NCBI GenBank assembly: GCA_963575745.1
Contig: CAUYUJ010018320.1
Coordinates: forward strand, 32,501 to 96,500
Direction of reading: 5' to 3'
DNA from: Prorocentrum cordatum
Taxonomy: Eukaryota; Sar; Dinophyceae; Prorocentrales; Prorocentraceae
Length of the DNA stretch: 64,000 nucleotides
In this document: positions 30,777 to 41,225 of the stretch, one piece after another
Numbering within the stretch: position 1 is the first letter of the stretch
Layout: the number at the start of each line of letters is the position of its first letter
Translations under genes and position numbers: made by a program
Notes under the pieces: generated by a model
What the model was told of the DNA's origin: nothing
The model's input: the letters and a program-made list of their open reading frames with translations, nothing else
Database searches by the model: none

Positions 30777-30805
30777 TGGCGCACTCCAGGGGGAACGCGG
30801 TGGTA

Positions 30806-30970
30806 ACCTCCTCCTCCTCCTCCTCCTCCTTCTCCTCCTCCTCCTGGCAAGTCCTCCTCCTCCTCCTCCTTCTCCTCCTCCTCATCCTCCCTCCTCCTCC
30901 TCCTCCTCCTCCTCCTCCTCCTCCTCCTGGCAAGTCCTCCTCCTCCTCCTCCTCCTCCTCCTCCTCCTCC
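30806..30970. repeat. TCC microsatellite
   Basis: Interrupted TCC tract with two copies of the interruption CTCCTGGCAAGTCC. Confidence 0.95.
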
Positions 30971-31222
30971 AGACTGGACTCCCTGGTGGCGCTGGTGGTG
31001 GTGGTGGCGTGGTGGCTTTGTGGCGGTGGGTGTTGGCTTGTGCTGGTGGGCTGCGGCAGGGAAGCGGGCCCTCTCTCCGCTCCCGGGAGGCGCGTGCTCC
31101 TCTCGCCGCCGGCGCGCCTCTCGCCCGCCCCCGTCGGCCGGCCAGGCAGCGCGCCGGCCGCCGTGCCGTCCACCGCAACGCAACGGGCGGCCCGCCCGAG
31201 CTGCCGAGCGAGCCTCACGCAC

Positions 31223-31391
31223 CTAGGGCGACGAGATCCATGCATATCCACTGCTCCTGGCCAGGCCCATCCTGGGCCCAGGAGCGGTGTATATGCCTCC
31301 CTGGCCAAGCCAGGAGGGCGTATGCACAGCTCTTGGGCCCAGGATTGGCCTGGCCGGGAGCAGTGGATATGTATAGATATCGTCGCCCTAG
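31223..31391. mobile_element. 169-bp near-full-length palindrome (foldback element)
   Basis: The left half from CTAGGGCGACGA to about 31304 is complementary, by eye at about 85%, to the right half ending TCGTCGCCCTAG at 31391, leaving a loop of only a few bases. A 3-bp flank, CAC, is present on both sides. Transcribed RNA from either strand would fold into one long hairpin. It resembles a MITE of the foldback type. Confidence 0.85.
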
Positions 31392-31601
31392 CACCCACAC
31401 TGATGTTGCTCCCATCGTGCTTGAGGACCACATCCTCCCAGAAACAATCCCGAGCACCCAGGAAAGTATCGAAACGGTGTCGAACGAGCGTCGCCTCCCA
31501 GGGCCCGGCACGTGAGAATTCAAATTTCGGTACTGTCTTGGTGCTCGAAATTCTTTCTGGTCATCAAGGCCAAAGTACATTGGAACATCATAAACCCACT
31601 C

Positions 31602-31765
31602 GTAGGTCGGGCCCGTTCCTCTGCAGGAGGAAACTTCAGAAATAGCCCCCCAAAAATCGTCGGGGGACGATTTTGTTGACCAGAAGCCACTTCATGGAAT
31701 ATTTGTTTGGCTATTTGCCATTTTTCGTCCAAAGACCGCCTGTAGGGGGACACGCTCCACCGAAG
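31602..31765. mobile_element. inverted-repeat element, copy 3 (MITE/introner-like)
   Basis: Starts GTAGGTCGGGCCCGTTCC and ends CGCTCCACCGAAG. Near-identical 7-bp flanks are CCCACTC (31595-31601) and CCCACAC (31766-31772). It shares CTGCAGGAGG, GGGGGACGATTTT and TTTTTCGTCCAAA with the other copies. As drawn it begins with GT and ends with AG. Confidence 0.75.
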
Positions 31766-32113
31766 CCCACACCCACGGGGGGGGGGGGGGGGACCGCCAG
31801 GGCCACGGGCGCGTGCTGTCGGAGGGGGGGGGCCCGCTCGAGCGGGAGCCTCCCCCGAGGTCTCGTGGCGCCAGCGTCGCAGAGCGCATGGTTCATTCGG
31901 AAGGCAAGGGGGTGGGCCCGGAGTGTCCTGGAGCATCTCGTTCGGGCTTTCGAGGTGAATCTCGTGCGGATCTTGTCTGGCCAGGGATGAAGACCAAAAA
32001 AGAATCCACGCGAAATGCACTCCGTTTTTCGCTCGCCGTTTTGGGCAACAGTCCACGCAGAAATCCACGCAGAAATCCGCTACAGCACGTCTGCAAGGCC
32101 GGTGCAATGAGAG

Positions 32114-32198
32114 GTCCGACAACCCGCACCCATACCCATAGCCAGTCCTCCTCCCTCCGACCCCACTGCGGGTATGCGTGTGTTGTTGTTTCGTCACG
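32114..32198. repeat. short foldback repeat, copy C
   Basis: Starts GTCCGACAACCCGCACCCAT like copy B and ends GGGTATGCGTGTGTTGTTGT. A three-unit repeat CCACGCAGAAAT lies just upstream at 32050-32081. Confidence 0.8.
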
Positions 32199-33099
32199 GA
32201 CGGGGATGCCTGGACCTCCAATCCGATGGCTCGCCAGGGCGCCAGCACGCTTGCAGCCGTTTCCAGGCCTTCACTAGCAAAAGTGCGAAAGGAGGGTGAT
32301 AGGCCGCGAGGTAGGGCAGGCTGCTGCTCAACGCCCATCTCTCCTTCACAGGGAGCGAATCGGGGACGGGGTCCCCTCCAAGCCCGATGCTCGTATGCGT
32401 GGTTCGTGCGCCAGCACGCCTGCCGCATCTAGTTCTGCTGTTTTTGCCAGCAGCACTTTCTGGGATGGAGTCCCGGAATTTGTGCAGCTGGCTGCTGGCT
32501 TTTTGTCGCGTCAGTGCTGCTGGCCCTTTGCCAGCTGGATTTGCCGCGTCCAGTGCTGCTGGCTTTAGCTAGCTTTTGCCAGCAGCACTTGCTTTGGCGC
32601 ACGCCCAGCCCCGTTCCTTCACGCCGCTGGACTGCTCGCGGCTGGCAGGGTTGCAAGCTGCGCTTTGCCTGTTGCAGCGTAGGGCCGTTTTTTTTCGCCG
32701 TCGCGCCTGGGACGTCCTGGCCATCGCTGCTCCCATGCAGTTTTGCGTCGAGATCTGGAGAGGTTGCTGGGTGCGGTCGGGTCGCCCGAGGGAGGGAAGT
32801 GGCTGGCGGACACGCCCAGGTAGTTTGTGTTCGTGGCGCCGGCTCACCGCAGCCTTTCTCAGCCGCCTTCTCGGTAGACCGCGCAGCGGCAGTCTGGGGC
32901 CCCCCGCCGTCGCGGCGCCAGTGCGCAGAGGCACGGGTCGCGAGGCGCCGGACGTGCCTGCCTTCTAAGGGGCAACTCCTGGGCCTGTTCCTGCTCAATT
33001 CTTGACGCGTCGTGCATCCTCGCCAGCCCATCCAGAAACAGATCGCCAGGCAAGTTGCCTTGGTCAGGGAAGTGTAGACGCATGCAGTGCAACAACCGC
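32199..33099. repeat. region with GCCAGCAGCACT / GTGCTGCTGG repeats, no gene
   Basis: TTTTGCCAGCAGCACTT occurs at about 32444 and 32573, with complementary GTGCTGCTGG at 32514 and 32549. I recognise no gene or RNA in the rest. Confidence 0.5.
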
Positions 33100-33104
33100 C
33101 TTGG

Positions 33105-33720
33105 AAGTGCTTTCTCGGAGGTCTCTTGGGGCCATCTTGGGTCTTTCTTGGGGTCCTCGCGGAGCCACTTGGGGCAGTCTTGGGGCCCTCTTGGGGGCTC
33201 TTTTCAGGGGTCTAGGGGCCCTCTTGGGGATCTTTGGGTGGGTCTGGGAGGCCTCTTGAGGCGATTTTGGGCACACTGTTCACAAAGAGGGGGGGTCCTC
33301 AATTCCCCCCCCTTCCCTTCGGAGACTTAAAAATGGCTTCATGGGGCCGTCTGGCGCTATAGGGGCGCTCTTGGGGCGCTCTTGGGGCCCTCTCGGGCTC
33401 GTCTCGGGGCTCTCTTTGCCGTCTTGGGGCCATCGTAAGGCCTCAAGAGCCCATCGGAAGCGAAAAGGCGAGAAGGCAAAACATTTTGATAATTTTACGG
33501 TTTTGGAGCCATGTTGGCCTCTTGGGGAGGTCCTCGGAGGGCTCGGAGGGCATTTGAAATAGTCATTAGGGCTGTTTCGAAGCCTCTAGGATGTTTGTCG
33601 GAGGCAATGCTGAGTAATTTTGACATATTTTGAGCCATCTTGAAGGCTATCGTGGGCTCTCTGAGACCCTCTTGGAGCCATCTTGGGCCATCTTGCACGC
33701 TCCCCTCCCAGGCCCTGCGG
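33105..33720. repeat. degenerate CTTGGGGCC-type repeats
   Basis: Dozens of variants of CTCTTGGGGCC spaced 10-20 bp apart. The same family in complementary orientation (GAGGCCCCCAAGA) lies at 36930-37240. The open frames produced are Pro/Arg/Gly-rich and compositional. Confidence 0.7.
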
Positions 33721-33772
33721 AGGGGGTAGGGGGTGGGGTCAAGACTCCATCCCCGCCCGCAAGCTGTCTCGC

Positions 33773-35133
33773 TCACTCCCACCCGCCCTCCCAACACATA
33801 CGTAGCACCCGAGCCTGGCCCGAGCCGCAGCATATTCAGCAGTCGTCTTTGGGTGGGCAGCTACTGGGGGCGAATCCGCCGCCGCCGCCGTCCGCCGCCG
33901 TCCGCCGCCGCCGCCGCCGCCGCCGCGCCGCCCCGCCGCCGCCGCCGCCGCCGCCGTCGCCCCCTCTGCCGAATCGCCGCCGCCGCAGCCGCTGCTGCCG
34001 CAGCCGCTGCCGCCAGCCCGCGCCGCCACCGCGCCGCCGCCGCCGCCCGCCACGCCGCCGCCGCCGCCGCCGCCCCGCCGCCGCCGCCACCGCCGCCGCC
34101 GCCGCAGCCGCTGCCCCCGCCGCAGCCGCCGCAGCCGCAGCCGCCGCCAAGTGTACTCTGTATTTTTTTGACAGGGATGGTGGAGGGAGAGTGTGTGTTT
34201 GTATTGTTTTTACAAGGGGTGGTGGGTGGGTGGGTGCCCTCATTGTCCCTGGTTGGCTCCCAGTCGCCTGGGGAGGGGGTGTATATTAATTGGGAACAGT
34301 GATCAAGATCCCCCCTAGATAGCACGCCGTTTGGCTCACTCCCACCCGCCCTCCCAACACATAAATAACACCCGAGCCTCAACATGTTCAGCGGTCGTCT
34401 GTGGATGGACAGTTATTTGGAACCAGAACCGACCCCATGTGCGCGACGCTGGGGTGAGGTGCGCCACGCATGCCAGGCGCGCCACGCGCGCCAGGCACCC
34501 CTGGGGCCCGAGCGTGCCAGGCACGCCTGGTGCGCCAGATGCGCAGCATATTCCAGCCGCGTCAGGTGCACCACGTTCGAGGCATGTGCAGAGTGTGTCG
34601 GGTGCGCCTGCATACGTGACAGCACACATCGGGAAACATGTCGGCCTCCACCATCCTTGTCGAAAAGCAATGCCCATCATTGTGTTTGGTGGGCTTGAGC
34701 GCAGCAGGCCATACGCCACCGCCCCCGCCGTCCCTGTCAAAAACCACTTCGCAGTGATCGCGTGGCGGCCGCGCATGATCCAGATTTAGCCGCGAGTTGC
34801 ATGTTTTATGGTTTTTTGTAAGGGATGGTAGCCCTTCGCGCAGCTGGCAATATGCTGACACTCCCGCCGTTCCAGTCAAAAACAATACAAGGTGCTCGCG
34901 GGCCTCACGAACATGACTCAAGACTTTGCCCCAACGTGTGCTCTGTATGGTTTTTTTGGACAAGGATGGTGGGGGGGGGCCGCATCGGGTTGGCCGCGCA
35001 TGCTCCAAATGTGGTGCGTGTCGTATTTTTGACAAGGATGGTGGGGGTGGGTTCGCATGGTGTCCTCATGGTTCCGGGTTAGCTGCTGGTCGCCTGGGGG
35101 AGGGGGTGTATATTAATAGGGAACACTGATAAA
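33773..35133. repeat. diverged tandem duplication with short mobile-like motifs
   Basis: The start TCACTCCCACCCGCCCTCCC at 33773 recurs at 34334. The end GGGAGGGGGTGTATATTAAT at about 34270 recurs at about 35099. Inside, a motif like TTTTTGACAGGGATGGTGG is repeated at 34160, 34810, 34950 and 35020, and in reverse at 34645, 34720 and 34862, making several hairpins. Confidence 0.7.
33874..34150. repeat. CCG microsatellite
   Basis: A nearly continuous CCG/GCC tract of about 275 bp. It gives poly-Ala, poly-Pro or poly-Arg frames that I do not call as genes. Confidence 0.93.
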
Positions 35134-35532
35134 CCCCCTCCCCCGAACAGGGGAAAGAGGGTTTTGGCAGAGAGAAGACAAACCTCGTTCGACCACCTAC
35201 GCCCAGAGGGCTGGTGGGACTCAAGAGCATCATCCCCGCGAAGCGAAGGTAACAAACAACTCACGGAGACATCCCAGGAGTGGCCTCCTAGGTTTCCACA
35301 GTTTGTGTAGCTCGGAAAAGATGGTGCCTTTTTCGGCCTGGCCGGCTCGCCGCGGGCCTTTCTTGGCCGCTCCGTTCTGGGGCGCCATGCGCGCGGCAGT
35401 CCGGGCCGGCCAGCGCGCCTGGGTCGCCTGAGTCTTCGAGGGCGATCTGCACGCCTATCGGGGGTGGGTCGCTGCAGTCTTGAGCTGCGACGATCCACTG
35501 ATCAGCATGTTTTCCTCCCTGCCTGCGGTTCC

Positions 35533-36014
35533 AGACGCGGGCTTGGCTGCTGAATTCGGAGGGCGACGTGGTGCACCCTCGTCGCCCCTTATATTGCAGG
35601 CCAGGCGGCCCCTTGCTGGGCCACTCCTCCTCCTCCTCCTCCTCCTCCTCCTCCTCCTCCTCCTCCTCGCCCTGGCGCGGGCCCGACTGCCGAATTCGGT
35701 GTCGGCGACGTGCTGCGCCCTCGCCGCCAACTGCTCTCACGGCCCGCGTGGAAGGAGGCCAACACGTGGAGGAGGAGGAGGAGGAGGAGGAGGAGGAGGA
35801 GGAGGAGGAGGAGGAGGAGGAGGAGGAGGAGGAGGGAGGAGGAGGAGGGAGGAGGAGGAGGGAGGAGGAGGAGGGAGGAGGAGGAGGGAGGCCAGGCTGC
35901 CCTTGCTGGGCCAGTCCTGGCGCGGGCCCGACTGCCGAATTCGGCGTCGGCGACGTGCTGCGCCCTCGCCGCCAGCTGTTCTCACGGCCCGCGTGGAAGG
36001 AGGCCAACACGTGG
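35533..36014. repeat. three copies of a roughly 90-bp module with GGA/TCC tracts
   Basis: A module with GCGGGCCCGACTGCCGAATT ... GGCGACGTGCTGCGCCCTC lies at 35671-35769 and 35916-36014 (245 bp apart), with a diverged copy at 35533. A TCC tract (35626-35669) and a GGA tract (35769-35890) fill the gaps. The TCC tract is absent from the second copy, so repeat gain or loss can be seen. Confidence 0.88.
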
Positions 36015-36044
36015 TGTGCCGCCTCTTCGAGAGTCGAAGATGAT

Positions 36045-36190
36045 TGGCCTGTTTTCCACCACCACCACCATAAGTTGGAGGGGGAGGGGGTCCTCCTCCT
36101 CCTCCTCTTCGTCCTCCTTCTCCTCGTCCTCCTCCTCCTCCCCCCTCCAACTTATGGTGGTGGTGGTGGAAAACACGCCCATCAGAAGAT
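36045..36190. repeat. hairpin with GTTTTCCACCACC arms
   Basis: The left arm GTTTTCCACCACCACCACCA-TAAGTTGGAGGGGGA is the perfect complement of the right arm ending GGTGGTGGAAAAC near 36176. The loop is a CTC/TCC-rich tract. Confidence 0.88.
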
Positions 36191-36474
36191 GCCTGGAGGT
36201 AACCTTTTGGAGGCTGGTCCCTTGGGCCGCATCGGGGCGGGAAGCCCGTTGCGTCAGCCCCCCCCCCCGGGCCCCTCCTGTGCATGCTGGAGCCCTCACA
36301 CTGCAGGCCCAGCTTTTGCGGGCCTCGCCGGCCTGCACGGCCGGCACGCTCAGGCCTGCCCTATTCGCACGGCCGGCACGCTCCTCTGCACGGGTGGGTC
36401 TCCGGCGGTCCCTGAGGGACCTTGGCCGAGCTCATCCGATGGCTCTCCTCGGCGCCTTCTCTTTTCCGCCGCCT

Positions 36475-36567
36475 CTCCCTCTCTCTCTCTCACTCTTCTC
36501 TTTCTCTCCCGACGATCCCTGCTTCAGGTGGCGCACCTAGAGAGAGAGAGAGAGAGAGAGAGAGAGC
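36475..36567. repeat. CT tract and GA tract
   Basis: CTCTCT-rich sequence at 36475-36510 and a GA repeat at 36539-36566, which could pair. No gene is seen from 36568 to 36925. Confidence 0.9.
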
Positions 36568-36924
36568 ATGCTATCATCGCTGCCTGTGCCACCTCCTAGT
36601 TTCCTCAGTCTGCGCGCTAGCATTTTAAGGTGGGCAGAACTGTGGGCATGTTTGTTTTTCGTTGTGCTCGCCCGTGTCCGCTGCAAATTGTTGCTCGCGC
36701 TTCCTTCTCATTATCTCTTATTCCCTCTCCTACCTCCGGGTCCGCCGTTGTGTGATTTACATTCTACAAGTGGCCAGTTGGGTCGCAGGGGATCGTCGCA
36801 CAGCGTCATTGCCCGTCTTCATCATCTTCCTCCGTCGACGCTATGGTATTGCGAGCTCTGATTCTCCGGCGTAGTTCGGTAGAGTACCTCAGTGGAGTGT
36901 TCGCGGCAGGAAAAAAGATGGCGC

Positions 36925-37240
36925 CAACAAGGGCCAAGAGGCCCCCAAGACTCCCCAAGAGTGCTCCCAGAGGCTCCACCAGAGGGCCCCAGGAGGCAAA
37001 ATCACCAAACTCCTGCTGGAAAGCGTGTGTGTAATATATATATATATATACATATATGTATATATATATATATGTATATGTATATGTATATATATATAGT
37101 CAGACTATTTGCTTCCCCAGTTGTTGACAGCGTCCAAGAGGCGCCTCAGGAGGTTCCACTACCGCTTCCGAGGCCCCAGACACGGCCCAAGAGGGCCCCA
37201 AGGCAGTCCGAGGGAGGCCCAACAGGGCTCTAACAGGGTG
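36925..37240. repeat. CCCAAGAGG-type repeats interrupted by an AT microsatellite
   Basis: Degenerate GAGGCCCCCAAGA units are split by a TA-rich repeat at 37034-37099. Confidence 0.75.
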
Positions 37241-37724
37241 CCAGGACGGGTCGTGGGGCACTCTCTTGGGGAGGTGGGGGGGGGGGCGGCGGCTCCCAAC
37301 GTGCCCCCGTCACGCCTGGGGGGCGCCACTGCAAGCCGATGCTCGTCACGTCATCTTTGCATGTTGGGGTATGGTGGTAAGAGCATGCTGGTCGCCTGAC
37401 CCGTAGTGACAGAGGTACTCTCCGTGGCCCTGGTGCTCCTCCTTGCTGCGCCTGCTCCTCCTCGAGCGACTCTGGGCTCGATGCGGCCAGGGAGCCCCTG
37501 ATCCCTGTCATTTCCTGCCCCCGGTCACCCCCCAGAAGCCTCCGGGACGCTCCCAAGAGGACCCCCAAAGGCCGCCGCGGGCCCCGCTCCGGCGACCGCG
37601 GCCCTCCGCGCCCGGCGCCGCTCGCGTGCGTCTGGCGCCCTCTTTTTGGCTGCCCTCCGCCGCTTGCCCCAGGCCGGCAGCGAACGGCCCCGAGGACGGG
37701 AGGGAGGGAGGGAGGGGACGACGC

Positions 37725-37896
37725 GTCAGTCGGGCCTGTCCCTCTAATTACAGGAGGAAGATCCAAAAATAGGCACCAAGATAGTCAGGGGACCAGTTGT
37801 TTGTTAAGACTATGTTTGAGCATTTTGTTTGGGTATTTTTTGACTATCTCTGATCTTCGTCCAAAATCCGCCTGCAGGGGGACGGGCCCGACCTGA
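37725..37896. mobile_element. inverted-repeat element, copy 4 (MITE/introner-like)
   Basis: 172 bp starting GTCAGTCGGGCCTGTCCCTC and ending GACGGGCCCGACCTGA. It has a perfect 8-bp target duplication, GACGACGC, at 37717-37724 and 37897-37904. The interior is AT-rich with a nested pair AGATAGTC / GACTATCT. The first bases are GT, and the last A plus the first G of the duplication give AG. Confidence 0.9.
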
Positions 37897-37995
37897 GACG
37901 ACGCCGCCCGCGGTCGGCCTGCTGCCAAGGGCAACCACCGCCGGCGCTCGCCGCTTTTCCCCTCGGTGTCTCCCCCCAACATTAAAATACGAAGT

Positions 37996-38036
37996 GTGCG
38001 TCGCCCCCCCCCCGGCAAGGGGGGCGACGCGCGCAC
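37996..38036. repeat. C-run/G-run palindrome
   Basis: GTGCGTCGCCCCCC ... GGCAAGGGGGGCGACGC, a short perfect-stem hairpin. Similar CCCC-TTGCAA-GGGG palindromes occur at 53841-53862 and 54352-54368. No gene is seen from 38037 to 38538. Confidence 0.8.
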
Positions 38037-38538
38037 CGAGAAACAAATCTTACAGTCTATGCGTGGTGGCGGGCGCTTTCTCTGGCCACACCGCTCGGGA
38101 AACGATACATACTGCAATATTGGTCTACTATGTTCCTCCAAGGAGAGCGTACAGTACTAGTATATACATGTGTCTATTGCAAGTTGTTGGCACATCCAGG
38201 GGATCACACGGTCAGCTCAATGTTTGTTCTGCTTCAGTTTTGCGCGGTTCGATATCACGGCCACGGGAATGTGGCACATCACCATGCGGCAAAACGTGTT
38301 CGGAATAATGCTCAACGACTTTATCATGGCTCCCCTCGAAGTGGTTGTGCTCCTTCGATATGACACCGCATTTGCGCCAGAACGGGCCCAATGAGTCCGT
38401 TCTTTGATCGGGCTTGTTTTGTATTTGTGCATGTGTCGTGGGTTATGTTCCTAGAGTGGCCCCGTGTGACAAGAGGTCAGGTAAGAATGAGCACATGCGT
38501 AAACATGAACTTTGGGAGGTCCGTGAGGACTTCCGAAG

Positions 38539-39117
38539 GTGTATGTATGTATGCATGTATGTATGTTTGTGTATGTATGTATGTATGTATGTATGTATGT
38601 ATGTATGCATGCATGCATGCATGCATGTATGTATGTATGTATGTATGTATATATATATATATATATATGTATGTACGTATGTATGTATGTGTGTATGTAT
38701 GTGCGTATGTATGTATGTATGCATGTATGTGTGTGTATGCATGCATGCATGCATGCATGTATGTATGTATGTATGTATGTATGCATGTATGTATGTATGT
38801 ATGTATGTATGTATGTATGTATGTATGTATGTGTGTGTGTATGTATATGTGTAGATGTGTATGTGTGTATGTATGTATGTATGTATGTATGTATGCATGT
38901 ATGTATGTATGTATGTATGCATGCATGCATGCATGTATGTATGTATGTATGTATGTATGTAGGTAGGTAGGTAGGTAGGTAGGTAGGTATGTATGTACGT
39001 ACGTACGTACGTATGTATGTATGTATGTATGTATATATGTATATATATATATATATGTCTGCATGTATGTATGTATGTATCTATGTATGTATGTATGTAT
39101 GTATGTATGTATGTATG

Positions 39118-39154
<37 letters not shown>

Positions 39155-39240
39155 GTCGGTACGTATGTATGAATGCATGTATGCATGCATGTATGTATGC
39201 ATGCAGGTATGTATGTGTGTATGTATGTATGCATGTATGT
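38539..39240. repeat. ATGT tetranucleotide microsatellite
   Basis: About 700 bp of GTAT units with islands of GCAT, GTAC, GTAG and AT. Long Tyr/Met/Val or His/Ile/Tyr frames on either strand are artefacts of the repeat. Confidence 0.97.
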
Positions 39241-39992
39241 CCTCCTCGTCCTCCTCCTCTTCCTGGGCCTCCTCCTCCTCCTCCTCCTCCTCGTCCCGCT
39301 CCCCTTTCCCCCCGCTGCGCTCGCGCCGCCGCTGCATGCGGTCCTTGTTCTGCGCGGCCGGCTGCTCCCGGAGGACCCCGCGGGCCGGGCCACGATGCGG
39401 GCTGCCGCGCGGGAGATCGAGCGGGTGGCGTGGGAGAACGCCCGCAGGGAGGCGCCGCGCGCGCGAAGGGGGGGGGTGGGGGCTCCAGAGCTGCCGCGGT
39501 GGGCCGCACGGGTCGCCGAGGTGTTCGGGGGTGGACAGACCTCCTACCCTGACACGTCGATTACAGTGGGCGGCTTGAATAAGGAACACTCACTTTTCAA
39601 GAGGGGCTCGGTCGTTCCTCAGGTTTGCACGTGTTGTTTACGGTTCCTGATGCGTTATTTGTTATTTATCGTTCCTCTATGCGTATTCCTTGGGATAAAA
39701 AAAGGGGCTTCGTTCCTTATTTAGGGTTCCTTAGGTCAAGGCCCCGACTGTAAGGAGTTGGCCGTTTTCGGTTCGCGAGAGGGCGTCGCGGCCGTCATTT
39801 TTGCGGGTTCAGGTCCGTCGGTTTCGGTCCCAGGCCTTTTTTACTAAAGGGAGGTTTACTAAAGGGAGGTTTGTCCACTGCCCAGATGTGTGCTCGCCCC
39901 CCTCCAGCTCCAGAGGTGGGCGAAACGGAGGTTCGAGGGTCGAGATTGCGAAAAGGCCTTACGGCGGGTGCCGCCGACCCTGCAGGGGACGA
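39241..39992. other. no gene recognised
   Basis: A short TCC tract at 39241-39297 leads into an open frame to 39724 with a weakly protein-like segment (RAAAREIERVAWENARREAP). AAGGAAC/GTTCCTT motifs near 39580 and 39716 could be ends of a small inverted-repeat element. A 15-bp unit, ACTAAAGGGAGGTTT, is repeated twice near 39843-39872. Confidence 0.3.
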
Positions 39993-40112
39993 CGACGTCG
40001 ACAACGACGACGGCGAAAACGACGACGACGACGACGACGACGGCGACGGCGACGGCGACGGCGAGGACGACGGAGGCGATGACGACGACGATGACGACGC
40101 TGACGCTCTGGA
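39993..40112. repeat. GAC microsatellite
   Basis: GACGACGAC/GGCGAC units over about 120 bp. One frame would give poly-Asp. Confidence 0.92.
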
Positions 40113-40266
40113 GCCGAAAGCTTCTCCCAGGGTGGGGTGCTCCCCCCCTTAGGGGTCACAACCCCAGGACCTCCGAAGGCGGACGAAGGGGATGTGCAAA
40201 TATAGAGGTATATCTACACGTGTGTATATACACATATATATGTGAACGTACAGATCTAGTCGTGCA

Positions 40267-40270
40267 TCTC

Positions 40271-40321
<51 letters not shown>

Positions 40322-40365
40322 CTCTCTCTCTATATATATATATGTATGTGTATATATATACAGAT
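40267..40365. repeat. CT / CTTT / CT / TA compound microsatellite
   Basis: CT units, seven or more CTTT units, CT units and then a TA-rich run. Confidence 0.95.
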
Positions 40366-41045
40366 ATAGTCGCCCCCCGTGTGGCCAACATGTGCCATGT
40401 CCACCGCCCGCTGGGGTCGGTCCCAGGACGTCGGCTCCCCGGGCGGTGGATGTGGACAGATTCCCGCCTCGCAGCGACGCCGGTCGGGGTCGGCCCTGGT
40501 GGCCAGGCCCTCACGGCCTGCGTGCCTCGGGACGCGCCCTCCCGCCGGCCGCGTGCGCGGCGAGCCCTCGAGGTCCGCGAGCGACTCGAGTGCATCGCGT
40601 CGAGGCTCCACGCGACGCTCGCGCTCGCCCTGCACTCCAGGAACCTGCACCCCGACGCGCACGCGCAGACTCTCACGGCCGCAGTGTGGCTCCCTCGCCC
40701 CCTTTTTTTTCAGATGCAGCGTAGCTGAATACGCACCCCTGATACCTCCGCCCCAACACAGGAGGATATCTCCACGACGCATATACAATCATAAGAGTTC
40801 TCCGTGGCAGGTCTCAGGCGGGAGCCCTCTCCTCCTGTGGCTCCCTCGCCCCCCCCTCGCCTCCCGGGCCGCCTCGCGCCTCCTCGCGGTGTCGCTTCCT
40901 CGTGCCCCGCCGGTGCTTCGGCGCGCCCCGCCGCTGCCCGACCGCCGTCTGACCCTCTCGCGGCCGCCGACTCAAACAAAAGTGAACCGTGCCGCGACGG
41001 CGTCTCCCGAGGCGTCGTCGCCCCACGACCTGGGAGGGCCAAGAC

Positions 41046-41225
41046 TACTCCAGATTTCGTAGTAAAGGGAGGGGGGTCTCATTTCGGGGGGGGGGGTCTC
41101 TTCCAGGCTATAGGGCCTGGGGGGTCTGGGGACGATGTTTTGGAGGGTTCTCCCACGGGGGAGGTCTGAAATGGCTTGTCTTGGAGGGTCCAGACCCCCT
41201 CCCTTTTATTACGAAATCTGGAGTA
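41046..41225. mobile_element. 180-bp inverted-repeat element with TA flanks (MITE)
   Basis: The 34-bp left end TACTCCAGATTTCGTAGTAA... is matched by the right end ...TTATTACGAAATCTGGAGTA with only small differences. If the terminal TA dinucleotides are read as the target duplication, the arms start CTCCAG, as in Tc1/mariner-type MITEs. The interior is G-rich without coding capacity. Confidence 0.85.

Noticed and set aside
31520-32428. A 302-codon minus-strand open frame
   Set aside because: It runs through copy 3 of the inverted-repeat element and a short foldback repeat and shows no protein pattern.
38443-39589. Long Tyr/His/Ile/Thr-rich frames on the minus strand and Met/Tyr/Val/Cys-rich frames on the plus strand
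   Set aside because: Translation of a tetranucleotide microsatellite in three phases.
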